Assembly (NCBI RefSeq): GCF_000023125.1 | Contig: NC_013037.1 | Coordinates: 4,890,501 to 4,954,500 of the forward strand | Direction: 5' to 3' | DNA length: 64,000 nucleotides | Source: Dyadobacter fermentans DSM 18053 | GTDB taxonomy: Bacteria; Bacteroidota; Bacteroidia; Cytophagales; Spirosomataceae | Shown: piece after piece, positions 25,320 through 33,183 of the stretch | Numbering within the stretch: the first letter of the stretch is position 1 | How the letters are laid out: each line of letters begins with the position of its first letter | Position numbers and translations under genes: made by a program | Notes under the pieces: model-generated | The model's database searches: none | Told to the model about the DNA's origin: nothing | Seen by the model: only the letters and a program-made list of their open reading frames with translations

Positions 25320-27212
25320 ATGAATTATCTTTCGGCGGAAAATATTGCCAAGTCGTTCGGCGACCGGTGGCTTTTCAGGAATATCAGTTTCGGCATCAGT
25401 AAAGGGGACAAAGTGGCGTTGATCGGGACGAACGGAACCGGAAAAACCACATTCCTGAACATTCTCACCGGCAAGATTCCTGCCGACGAAGGTGAAGTGA
25501 GCATCCGCAAGGACATTCGCGTGGGTTACCTTGACCAAAGTCCTGCATTCGACGAATCGCTGCCGGTGCTTGAAGTGATATTTTCTTCCAACAATCCCGT
25601 GGCCCAGGTGGTGAAGCGCTATGAGCATGCCATCGAAACGGACAACCACGACGAACTCGCGCAGGTGATGGAGGATATGGATAAGTACAATGCGTGGGAT
25701 TTTGAATACAGGACAAAGGAAATTCTCGGTCGCCTTGGCATTCATCATACCGACAATGCCTATGGAACGCTTTCCGGCGGACAGCGCAAGCGTGTGGCAT
25801 TGGCGAAAGTCCTTCTCGAAGATCCCGACCTGCTCATTCTCGATGAACCTACCAACCACCTCGACCTCGATACCGTCGAATGGCTGGAAGAATACCTGAA
25901 TACTTCCAACACAACATTATTGGTAGTAACCCACGACCGTTACTTCCTCGACACCGTCTGCAACCAGATGCTCGAACTCGACCATGGTTCGGCATACAGC
26001 TATAAAGGCAACTATTCCTATTTCCTCGAAAAGAAGGCCGAGCGCGAAGAACTCGAAGCCGCAACGATCGACAAGGCGCGCAACCTCATGCGCAAGGAAC
26101 TGGACTGGATCAGAAGGCAGCCGAAAGCGCGTGGTACCAAAGCCAAATACCGCATCGACGCATTCGAGGACTTGAAGGAAAAGGCCAGCCAGAAGAAATT
26201 CGATGTGCAAATGGAGCTCAACGTACGCACTTCGCGCCTCGGGAGCAAGATTATTGAGCTGGAAAACATCAGCAAAGGTTTTGGCGAGCGCGAGTTGATC
26301 AAAAACTTCGAATACACATTCCGACGCGGCGATCGCATCGGTATTGTCGGTAAGAACGGAATGGGAAAATCGACGCTGCTGAACATGATCACCGGCGAAT
26401 TGCAGCCTGATAAGGGCAAAATATCGACCGGCGAGACGGTGCAGTTTGGCTATTACAAACAGTCGGACCTGGTATTTAACGAAACCCAGCGTGTGATCGA
26501 CATCGTGAAAGATGTGGCGGAAGTAGTGCAGCTCGGCACGGGCGAAACCGTTACCGTAGGCCATTTGTTGCAAGCATTCCTGTTCTCGCCATCGAAGCAA
26601 TATGATTTTATTTCCAAACTCAGCGGAGGAGAAAGGCGCCGGTTGCAGCTTCTGTTAATTCTGATCAAGCAGCCGAATTTCCTGATCCTCGATGAGCCTA
26701 CGAACGATCTGGACATCGACAGTTTGAATGTGCTGGAAGAGTTTTTGTTAAACTTCCCGGGCTGTCTGATGATCGTTTCCCACGACCGCTATTTCCTCGA
26801 TCGCCTTGTCGAGCATATTTTTGTGTTTGAAGGCGAAGGTAAGATCAGCGATTTCCCGGGTAACTATACCGAGCTGCGTGACTATCAGGATGAGCAGGAG
26901 GCAGAAAAGAAACTGGCTGCGGCCAATGCTGCTGCGAAACCGGCGGCCAAAGAATTGGCACAGCCGAAAGAACCGGTTGCGGTGCCTGCCGCTGCGGCCA
27001 AAAGAAAGCTGAGCTATAAAGAGCAGAAAGAAATGGAGCAGCTGGAATCCGACATCGCGAAAATGGAGGAAACCAAAGCAAAACTTGTCGAAAACCTGAA
27101 TAATGGAGGCTCGCACGAGGAATTGGCCAAATGGTCGAAGCAGATTGAAGAAATCAATGAAAGCCAGGCCGACAAGGAGCTGCGCTGGCTGGAACTGTCG
27201 GAAAATGCTTAA
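25320..27212 (+). CDS. ABC-F family ATPase (ribosome-associated)
   Basis: A 630-residue protein with two ABC ATPase domains and no membrane part, the ABC-F layout of translation factors that bind the ribosomal E site. Walker A motifs are GTNGTGKTTF (about residue 38) and GKNGMGKSTL (about 343); signatures are LSGGQRKRVALAK and [11 protein letters not shown]. The linker between domains (residues 235-285) is charged and helical. After an Ala/Pro-rich spacer (about 540-565) comes a C-terminal coiled coil, as in Uup. Whether it acts as Uup-like or in antibiotic protection is not decidable here. Confidence 0.88.
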   Translation: MNYLSAENIAKSFGDRWLFRNISFGISKGDKVALIGTNGTGKTTFLNILTGKIPADEGEVSIRKDIRVGYLDQSPAFDESLPVLEVIFSSNNPVAQVVKRYEHAIETDNHDELAQVMEDMDKYNAWDFEYRTKEILGRLGIHHTDNAYGTLSGGQRKRVALAKVLLEDPDLLILDEPTNHLDLDTVEWLEEYLNTSNTTLLVVTHDRYFLDTVCNQMLELDHGSAYSYKGNYSYFLEKKAEREELEAATIDKARNLMRKELDWIRRQPKARGTKAKYRIDAFEDLKEKASQKKFDVQMELNVRTSRLGSKIIELENISKGFGERELIKNFEYTFRRGDRIGIVGKNGMGKSTLLNMITGELQPDKGKISTGETVQFGYYKQSDLVFNETQRVIDIVKDVAEVVQLGTGETVTVGHLLQAFLFSPSKQYDFISKLSGGERRRLQLLLILIKQPNFLILDEPTNDLDIDSLNVLEEFLLNFPGCLMIVSHDRYFLDRLVEHIFVFEGEGKISDFPGNYTELRDYQDEQEAEKKLAAANAAAKPAAKELAQPKEPVAVPAAAAKRKLSYKEQKEMEQLESDIAKMEETKAKLVENLNNGGSHEELAKWSKQIEEINESQADKELRWLELSENA

Positions 27213-27276
27213 ATTTAAAAGGTCAACAAACGGGTAACGAGACGCCGAAATGCGTGCCGGCCTAAGATTACAGATT

Positions 27277-27909
27277 ATGGATTCAATTGTCGAGTTTTTC
27301 CAGTATATACTTAATTCAGAGGAGATCATCCGCACTGGCGGGCTTCTGGTGATCACATTTATTGTATTTGCTGAAAACGGGTTGTTTTTCGCATTCTTCC
27401 TGCCGGGCGACTACCTCGTGTTCCTCGCCGGCGTGTTCTGCGGCACCGGCATTCTCGACGTACCCATTCTGATCTTGCTCACAAGCATGCTAACCGCCGC
27501 GATACTGGGTTCGCTGGTAGGGTATATTTTCGGAAAGTACTTCGGCGATATGTTCGAAAACCGGCCTGATTCCTTCTTTTTTAAGAAAAAACACATTGAA
27601 ACCACCCGAAATTATTTTGAAAAATACGGGAGTAGGACATTGATTATCAGTCGTTTCCTGCCGATCGTCCGCACATTTGCGCCTATTCTTGCTGGGCTTG
27701 TCAAAATGCCGTTTACTTCGTTCCTTGTCAACAATGTGGTGGGCGGGATGATCTGGATCTTCACTTTAACGGGCGGAGGTTACCTGTTCGGGGAGAAATT
27801 CCCGTGGATCGTCGACTACGTGCAGTACATTATATTATTCTTCCTCGCAATCACCACTTTCACGGTTATCAAGGGTTATCTGAACGCCCGCAAGGAAATG
27901 GCCGAATAG
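27277..27909 (+). CDS. DedA-family membrane protein
   Basis: A 210-residue inner-membrane protein of the DedA/VTT family, linked to lipid scrambling or undecaprenyl phosphate recycling. The family pattern is clear: ENGLFFAFFLPGDYLVFLAG near the start, and the G-x-x-x-R stretch YFEKYGSRTLIISRFLPIVRTFAPILAG in the middle. ATG 27277 is chosen by family N-termini; the frame is open from 27250. It lies 64 bases behind the ABC-F gene. Confidence 0.88.
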   Translation: MDSIVEFFQYILNSEEIIRTGGLLVITFIVFAENGLFFAFFLPGDYLVFLAGVFCGTGILDVPILILLTSMLTAAILGSLVGYIFGKYFGDMFENRPDSFFFKKKHIETTRNYFEKYGSRTLIISRFLPIVRTFAPILAGLVKMPFTSFLVNNVVGGMIWIFTLTGGGYLFGEKFPWIVDYVQYIILFFLAITTFTVIKGYLNARKEMAE

Positions 27910-27912
27910 GCA

Positions 27913-28173
27913 TCAGGCGGGGACCGGCAACGCTTTCTCCGCCCGCTGCTTGGGCAATGCCGACTTCCCTTTAAACATTACCGCCACTACCAGCGCCACA
28001 TCGAGCTGCAAAGCGTTCGCAAGGTTTTGCAGTATCTGAATGTCCAGTCTCCTTTTGTTATTCTCAATTCTGTTGATCACGGAAGCCGACACATTCAAAC
28101 TAGCTCCCAATGCCTCCTGGGATAGTCCTGCCCATTCCCTCAGCTTCCTGAAATTACTCCCGAAATCCGTCAT
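27913..28173 (-). CDS. XRE-family transcriptional regulator
   Basis: An 86-residue protein from ATG 28173 (MTDFGSNFRKLREWAGLSQ) with one helix-turn-helix of the Cro/C1 type: LSQEALGASLNVSASVINRIENNKRRLD. The rest is a short basic tail. It is convergent with dedA. To its right it diverges from the interrupted lipoprotein gene across 275 bases, so it may regulate that locus; this is inferred from position only. Confidence 0.85.
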   Translation of the reverse strand: MTDFGSNFRKLREWAGLSQEALGASLNVSASVINRIENNKRRLDIQILQNLANALQLDVALVVAVMFKGKSALPKQRAEKALPVPA

Positions 28174-28199
28174 AGTGTGCTTGTTTTTGAGTGACTTGA

Positions 28200-28229
28200 C
28201 AAATTTAGCGGCTTTTTGAAATCCCCAAA
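28200..28229 (-). promoter_or_regulatory. Promoter of the XRE regulator
   Basis: On the minus strand, TTTG (28226-28229) and TAAATTTG (28200-28207) are 18 bases apart, close to the standard -33/-7 spacing. The start codon follows 26 bases later. Confidence 0.5.
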
Positions 28230-28448
28230 TAGCTAAGCCCATTCCTCCCGAATTATGTGCGGAAACCGCAAGTTGTCCTGCACTTTCCGCAACAGCATCA
28301 GGTAAGTATTTCGCTTGTTTTGTGAGGTAATTTCACATAGCGTAACAGTGAGATGGGTATTCATCAACAAACTTGACCAAAATGCTTTAAAAGGGGGCTT
28401 TTTCTCCCGATGCGCGATCATCTTCTCACACTTTAACCATTTAATGCC

Positions 28449-29366
28449 ATGAAAAAGACAAGTATCAACCCCTTCCGTTTCTTATTCGTTGTATTCCTGT
28501 TCGCTGCAACATCTATTGTTCTTTCGGCTTGTAGTAAGTACCATGATGAAGTCAGCCCAACATCCACAGCGAAGACGACGGCAATGAAGAATGACGCATA
28601 TGCAAAATTGGCACAAGCTAATTTCGGATCGTTGGACTGTTCAACCTTGAATGAGAATGCCCTGAATACTAAATACAGGAATAAGGCAATAGCCAAATAC
28701 GGGGCGGCTACGGGGCCTTGGTTTGACGGCCTAGTCGCTGCGTACAAGATTAATCCTAATGCATATGCGTTAAATCCTGCATACTCAAAAATTTACAACT
28801 ACAAGTCCCAGATTACCACGGCAATTCAAAAAGGAGCAAAGGACCTTGCGCTAAGTTAGTGCACCGATAATAGCCCGGGATGTAATGCGCAAATCTTCTG
28901 GAGTTCGTATCTAAAAGATGCGATCGATGTCTACCTCAACCCAATCAAAACTGCCATCACGAATGATGGGACGCTCACCCCTCTTGAAAAAGGCATATTA
29001 AATGCGGTGATACAGGCCTATTACGACAGTTTTGACGAGACGACAAATTACTATGCAACGGACGGAAAATTCTGCTTTCCAGATCCGTCATGGCATGGTT
29101 ACGACAGCTATCAGGCGGATTTTTGGGGTGGTCTAGGAAAGGTAATCCGCAAGATTATCAACATTGCCGCTACAATGCTGACCGAAATCGTGGAGAATTC
29201 CGTCTACGGTGCACTGTTAGGCTTGATCGGAGGTGTGCCATTTGCTGGGGTAGGAACACTACTTGCTGCTGCTGGTGGAGCTGCCATCGGAAGTTTTGCT
29301 GGTACTATCGCTGGCATTAACAGATGCATGAATGGAGGGTATGTTTGTCTGGTTTCCTGTATCTGA
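28449..29366 (+). pseudogene. Lipoprotein gene interrupted by an in-frame TAG
   Basis: ATG 28449 opens a lipoprotein (signal FLFVVFLFAATSIVLSACS, lipobox Cys near residue 28) that stops at TAG 28857-28859 after 136 residues. The same frame then stays open for another 168 codons to TGA 29364-29366, with no ATG in the first 49 codons after the stop. The second part has four Cys, an acidic Tyr-rich middle and a glycine-rich hydrophobic end (GALLGLIGGVPFAGVG, AAAGGAAIGSFAGTIAG) closing with a Cys-rich tail. The simplest reading is one gene with a recent nonsense mutation. Readthrough, or a GTG restart at 29007, are alternatives. I recognise no family. Confidence 0.6.
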
Positions 29367-29380
29367 GGCCTCAATTGGTA

Positions 29381-29953
29381 ATGCCAGCCATGTTGATACG
29401 TCTTACACTACTTTGGGTAAGTGTAGTTTTGTGGTTGATTGTGCCTGCTACTTTTGCACAAAAGCCCTACTTCCTCATCCAATCCGTCAAAACAAAGGAA
29501 ACGATCAAGGTTAAAAAAGGTCAGTATTTGCAATGCATTCAAAAGAATAAATTCGGGCAGGAGGAGTTTGTTTTTGGAGAGGTTACTGTCATAAGACATG
29601 ACGGGATAAAGCTTCAGGATAACCCTTACATTCCCGGGAGCGGCGGTTTCGTTTTTTATGAGGACATTGTTAATATCGACAAAATCAAACTCTTGAAGCG
29701 AAGTATGCTGCCCGCATGTGTCGCGGGTATCGTAATTGGAGGACTTACGGTCGCTTTTCAGCTTTCAAAGTTTGTTTACCGACCATTGGAAGCTGTTGCC
29801 ACGTATTACGTGATGTATCGTGCTGTAAAACGGAAAAGGAGATCGCTGTTCGAAAACCGTGTGCCGGAGGCAGTAATCTTGATCCCGCCGAGCGTGAGCA
29901 TTGGGAATGACCGCTATTTTGATCCTTCTTCCTCCTTAAACCACCCCGAATAA
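29381..29953 (+). CDS. Membrane protein of unknown function behind the lipoprotein gene
   Basis: A 190-residue protein with an N-terminal signal or helix (residues 4-20, ending TFAQ), a beta-rich extracytoplasmic part (residues 22-100, with VKTKETIKVKKGQYLQCIQ and GEVTVIRHDGIKLQDNP), a hydrophobic helix (about 107-125, MLPACVAGIVIGGLTVAFQL) and a basic stretch (VKRKRRS). It starts 14 bases after the lipoprotein frame ends, so the two form a transcription unit. ATG 29390 is an alternative start. It overlaps the convergent gene by 40 bases. I recognise no family; a protective or partner role for the lipoprotein is speculation. Confidence 0.6.
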   Translation: MPAMLIRLTLLWVSVVLWLIVPATFAQKPYFLIQSVKTKETIKVKKGQYLQCIQKNKFGQEEFVFGEVTVIRHDGIKLQDNPYIPGSGGFVFYEDIVNIDKIKLLKRSMLPACVAGIVIGGLTVAFQLSKFVYRPLEAVATYYVMYRAVKRKRRSLFENRVPEAVILIPPSVSIGNDRYFDPSSSLNHPE

Positions 29954-30441
29954 ATCAGATAGTTATTCGCCGTCCGGTCGATGGCCGCATTCAATTCCGG
30001 TGAGACGTCTTTCAGGTATTTGGCAGGGTTACCGGCGTAAATGGTGCCGGGAGGGACTTTGGTGCCTTGGGTGACGATCGCCCCGGCGGCGATGATTGCG
30101 CCTTCACCCACGACCGCGCCGTCCATGACGATCGCGCCCATGCCGATGAGCACGTGGTCTTCGATCGTGCAGCCATGTACGATGGCGTTGTGCGCGATGG
30201 AGACGTAGTTGCCGATCGTCGTCGCGAAGCGCTGGTACGTGCAGTGGATCACGGCGCCATCCTGAACATTGGAATGATGCCCGATGCGGATACTGTTCAC
30301 GTCGCCGCGGATCACCGCGTTGAACCACACAGTACAATTTTCACCCATTACCACGTCGCCCACAATGGTGGCGTTTTCTGCAAACCAGCAACTCTCGTGG
30401 AACGTCGGGTGGTGTCCGCGGACAGATTTTACCAATGCCAT
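29914..30441 (-). CDS. Gamma-carbonic-anhydrase-like hexapeptide protein
   Basis: A 175-residue left-handed beta-helix protein of the gamma-carbonic-anhydrase/YrdA/PaaY group. Hexapeptide repeats run from about residue 10 to 130 (FAENATIVGDVVMGENCTVWFNAVIRGD...). The zinc-ligand histidines appear in GHHSNVQDGAVIHCTYQ and SIAHNAIVHGCTIED. The enzyme may hydrate CO2, but many relatives have no measured activity. It diverges from yqgE and its end overlaps the upstream membrane protein gene. Confidence 0.88.
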   Translation of the reverse strand: MALVKSVRGHHPTFHESCWFAENATIVGDVVMGENCTVWFNAVIRGDVNSIRIGHHSNVQDGAVIHCTYQRFATTIGNYVSIAHNAIVHGCTIEDHVLIGMGAIVMDGAVVGEGAIIAAGAIVTQGTKVPPGTIYAGNPAKYLKDVSPELNAAIDRTANNYLIYSGWFKEEEGSK

Positions 30442-30532
30442 GATCTTATTTTTATTACATTTTTGGGCAATATCAGTTTTTCAGTGCGAAAAATAAATAT
30501 ATTTCGTTGTTGAATTAACAATTTGCCAGGGT

Positions 30533-31093
30533 ATGCCGTCAGCCGCAAAAGTTTCAAAAGGAAGCTTGCTTATCGCCAAGCCTTTTCTGGGCGATCCCAA
30601 TTTTGAGAGGGGAGTGATTCTCATGTGTGAGCATAATGAAGAAGGAAGCTTTGGTTTTGTGCTGAACCAAACGACGGACCTTTTCCTGGGCGATGTGCTT
30701 GAAGAAACTATCTACCAGGATATTACATTGCATTTGGGTGGCCCTGTCGAGAAGAATACGCTGCATTTCATCCACCGCCGCCCCGACCTCGTCACGGGCG
30801 GTACAGAGATTATGAAGGATGTTTACTGGGGAGGCGATTTCAACAATGTGAAAACACTGCTCAACCTGAACACGCTGAAACAGGAAGACGTTATGTTTTT
30901 CATTGGCTACTCTGGATGGAGCGGCGGCCAGCTCGATGATGAGATCAAACAGGATTCCTGGATTATCTCATCCACCAGCTCCGATTTCCTTTTTTCAACA
31001 CCGCCCGGCAACTTCTGGCGCGAAGTTCTCCGCAGTATGGGCGGCGAATACCGCTCCATTGCCCATTATCCCATCGATCCCCGGCTCAACTGA
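30533..31093 (+). CDS. yqgE: YqgE/AlgH-family protein
   Basis: A 186-residue UPF0301 protein. The opening KGSLLIAKPFLGDPNFERGV, the segment SFGFVLNQTT and FIGYSGWSGGQLDDEI are diagnostic. The family is widespread and conserved but lacks an agreed biochemical function. It is convergent with the small gene at 31097, three bases between the stops. Confidence 0.92.
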   Translation: MPSAAKVSKGSLLIAKPFLGDPNFERGVILMCEHNEEGSFGFVLNQTTDLFLGDVLEETIYQDITLHLGGPVEKNTLHFIHRRPDLVTGGTEIMKDVYWGGDFNNVKTLLNLNTLKQEDVMFFIGYSGWSGGQLDDEIKQDSWIISSTSSDFLFSTPPGNFWREVLRSMGGEYRSIAHYPIDPRLN

Positions 31094-31096
31094 GGT

Positions 31097-31318
31097 TCAA
31101 TTCGGTTGGTTGAGGCCTCTCACTGATTCGTAGTCGGATTTGATGCGGGCTACCTCGTGGGTAAGGAAATGCTGCAACTCCTCGTTGAATATCTTTTTCT
31201 CGTCTTCTGGCAGGGAGGCGTAAAGCTCCTTCAACTCCTTGTTGATCTCCGCTCTCTCCTGGTCGGACCCCGCATTCATCGAACGAATATGGAATCGTTT
31301 GAAATCATATTTTGGCAT
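31097..31318 (-). CDS. Small charged hypothetical protein (73 residues)
   Basis: A 73-residue protein rich in Glu and Lys, predicted all helical (RAEINKELKELYASLPEDEKK), with no signal or membrane segment. I do not recognise a named family. Base composition and the tight fit between two genes support coding. Confidence 0.55.
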   Translation of the reverse strand: MPKYDFKRFHIRSMNAGSDQERAEINKELKELYASLPEDEKKIFNEELQHFLTHEVARIKSDYESVRGLNQPN

Positions 31319-31453
31319 AACTCATATTGAATAGGGTACAAAAGTATCGAAAACCGCTAACCTGCTGAAATAAACCTTCGGCCCGTGCATTTTTCCTTTG
31401 CTGTACATTCGCTGTGAAATCCGGGTGGTGAGCTGAACGTGAAAGGTTTTAGA

Positions 31454-31461
31454 TATGTTTG
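31454..31461 (+). promoter_or_regulatory. -7 element of the metallophosphoesterase gene
   Basis: TATGTTTG matches the consensus and lies 28 bases before the start codon at 31490. Confidence 0.4.
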
Positions 31462-31489
31462 TCGTTGATATGACAACTATCATTTTAAA

Positions 31490-32746
31490 ATGAATCGAAC
31501 CTTCTTTTTTATCATACTTGCATTCATCCTGTTTGCCATCGACTGGTACGTCTGGCAGGGCTTGAAACTGGCCATTCGCGGCCTCGCTCCTTTGACACAA
31601 CGCTGGATCGGCGGCGCATATTGGGCGCTGACCGTGCTCACTTTGGGCGCTTACATCGGCATGCAATTGCTCCCGCCGGATTATTTCAAAAGCACTACCC
31701 GCACATTTGTAGTCGCATTCATCGCCATTCCCTATCTCTCGAAACTGCTGGCGGTAGTGATCCTGCTGATCGACGACATCCGCCGCTTTTTTCAATGGAT
31801 CGTCAGCTTTTTCGCTCCTTCCGTTGCAACGCCTTCGCCTGAAACCGGCGAGCCGACGATTCCGCGTTCACAGTTCCTGGCGACCACGGCTGTGGTTGCA
31901 GGGGCCGGTTTAATGGGCACGTTTGCATATGGAATCCTTTCGGGAGCGCACGATTACCGCATTCGCCGTGTGAAGGTGCCTTTGAAAAACCTTCCGCGAC
32001 AGTTTCACGGCATGAAGATCGCCCAACTTTCCGACATCCACTCGGGTAGTTTTTTCAATAAAACAGCGGTGAAGGGCGGTGTGGAAATGTTGATGAAGGA
32101 AAAGCCGGATATCGCATTCTTCACCGGCGACCTGGTGAACGACCGGGCGATGGAGGTGAAGGATTATATCCATATTTTCGACAAAGTAAAAGCGCCGCTG
32201 GGTGTGCATTCGGTACTCGGCAACCACGATTATGGCGACTACTTCCACTGGGCGGACGTGCAGTCGAAAACCAATAATCTCTCAGATCTGAAAAAAGCGC
32301 ATGAATTGCTGGGCTGGAAGCTGATGCTGGACGAAAACCGGCCCATTACCGTCGATGGCGAATCAATCGGGCTGATTGGCATTCAGAACTGGGGCGCGGG
32401 TAATTTTGCCAAATATGGAAACCTCGAAAAGGCTTATGCGCATACCGATGAATACCCGGTTAAAATATTGCTCTCGCACGATCCCAGCCATTGGGAAGCA
32501 CAGGTTTTGCCGAAATATAAAGACATAGACCTTGCGCTTGCCGGTCACACACACGGGATGCAATTCGGTGTGGAAATCGGTAAAGTGAAGTGGAGCCCGG
32601 TGCAGTACCGCTACAAGCGATGGGCGGGACTTTACCAGGAGGAAGATCAGTACTTGTACGTCAACCGCGGATTTGGATATTTAGGGTATCCGGGCCGCGT
32701 GGGTATCCTCCCCGAAATCACAATCCTGGAATTGGTTAAAGCATAA
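31490..32746 (+). CDS. Membrane-anchored metallophosphoesterase (YkuE-like)
   Basis: A 418-residue protein. The first 150 residues hold about four hydrophobic helices; the rest is a calcineurin-like phosphoesterase. The two-metal site is complete: AQLSDIHSG (about residue 182), FFTGDLVND, SVLGNHDYGD (about 243), ILLSHDPSH and LAGHTHGMQFG (about 352). YkuE-type relatives act near the membrane, possibly on lipid pyrophosphates; the substrate is not shown here. A perfect 18-base palindrome without T run follows the stop at 32750-32767. Confidence 0.87.
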   Translation: MNRTFFFIILAFILFAIDWYVWQGLKLAIRGLAPLTQRWIGGAYWALTVLTLGAYIGMQLLPPDYFKSTTRTFVVAFIAIPYLSKLLAVVILLIDDIRRFFQWIVSFFAPSVATPSPETGEPTIPRSQFLATTAVVAGAGLMGTFAYGILSGAHDYRIRRVKVPLKNLPRQFHGMKIAQLSDIHSGSFFNKTAVKGGVEMLMKEKPDIAFFTGDLVNDRAMEVKDYIHIFDKVKAPLGVHSVLGNHDYGDYFHWADVQSKTNNLSDLKKAHELLGWKLMLDENRPITVDGESIGLIGIQNWGAGNFAKYGNLEKAYAHTDEYPVKILLSHDPSHWEAQVLPKYKDIDLALAGHTHGMQFGVEIGKVKWSPVQYRYKRWAGLYQEEDQYLYVNRGFGYLGYPGRVGILPEITILELVKA

Positions 32747-32749
32747 AAA

Positions 32750-32767
32750 TTTCGCAAAATTGCGAAA
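32750..32767. repeat. Perfect 18-base palindrome
   Basis: TTTCGCAAAATTGCGAAA begins four bases after the metallophosphoesterase stop and lies 70 bases before the next gene. It has no T run, so it is either a weak terminator or a regulator site. Confidence 0.5.
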
Positions 32768-32836
32768 GGGTTGGCGCCAAACATACCGAAACCCGGAAGC
32801 AGGGCGTTGCATTAGTAACCTTTGAAGATCCATTTT

Positions 32837-33052
32837 ATGAAAATCACGAAGAAAATTACTCCCTGGCTGCTCGTTCTGGCGCTGATTTGCGGCATTTCAG
32901 GCGTGGAAACGGCTTCCGCCGCAGCACCTGAGACAACGAAAGTGGGATTGTTCGGAAAGAAGAAAAAATACAAAGGCTACAAGAAACCGAAGTCCAAGAA
33001 ATTCCTTGGGATATTCAAACGAAAAACCGATTGCGGCTGCCCTAATCACTAG
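32837..33052 (+). CDS. Small basic secreted protein (71 residues)
   Basis: A 71-residue protein from ATG 32837. Signal peptide residues 1-28 (cleavage near ASAAA) lead to a mature part of about 43 residues that is very rich in Lys and Gly (GLFGKKKKYKGYKKPKSKK) and ends with three close Cys/His residues (CGCPNH). The strong positive charge could bind nucleic acid, phospholipid or lipopolysaccharide, and the CGC end could bind metal or form disulfides. No family recognised. A TTG at 32822 is in frame but unlikely. Confidence 0.6.
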   Translation: MKITKKITPWLLVLALICGISGVETASAAAPETTKVGLFGKKKKYKGYKKPKSKKFLGIFKRKTDCGCPNH

Positions 33053-33132
33053 GAACTTCCCGCCGTTACATTTTGTACATATTCAAGAGTAAGCATAGCC
33101 ATCAATCTCTGAAAGATTTGATTGGATTTGCT

Positions 33133-33140
33133 TACTTTTG
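33133..33140 (+). promoter_or_regulatory. -7 element of gcvP
   Basis: TACTTTTG matches the consensus, 43 bases before gcvP. No glycine riboswitch is visible in the 130-base gap. Confidence 0.45.
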
Positions 33141-33183
33141 TATTTTAAAATCACCTAATAGCGGCATTCTCAGCCTAAGTTGA

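Noticed and set aside
28233..28421. 62-codon minus-strand frame between the XRE gene and the interrupted lipoprotein
   Set aside because: It overlaps the XRE promoter, has no start context or composition of a real protein, and no recognisable features.
33053..33183. Glycine riboswitch ahead of gcvP
   Set aside because: The gap is only about 130 bases and does not show the tandem aptamer layout; only a -7 element is supported.
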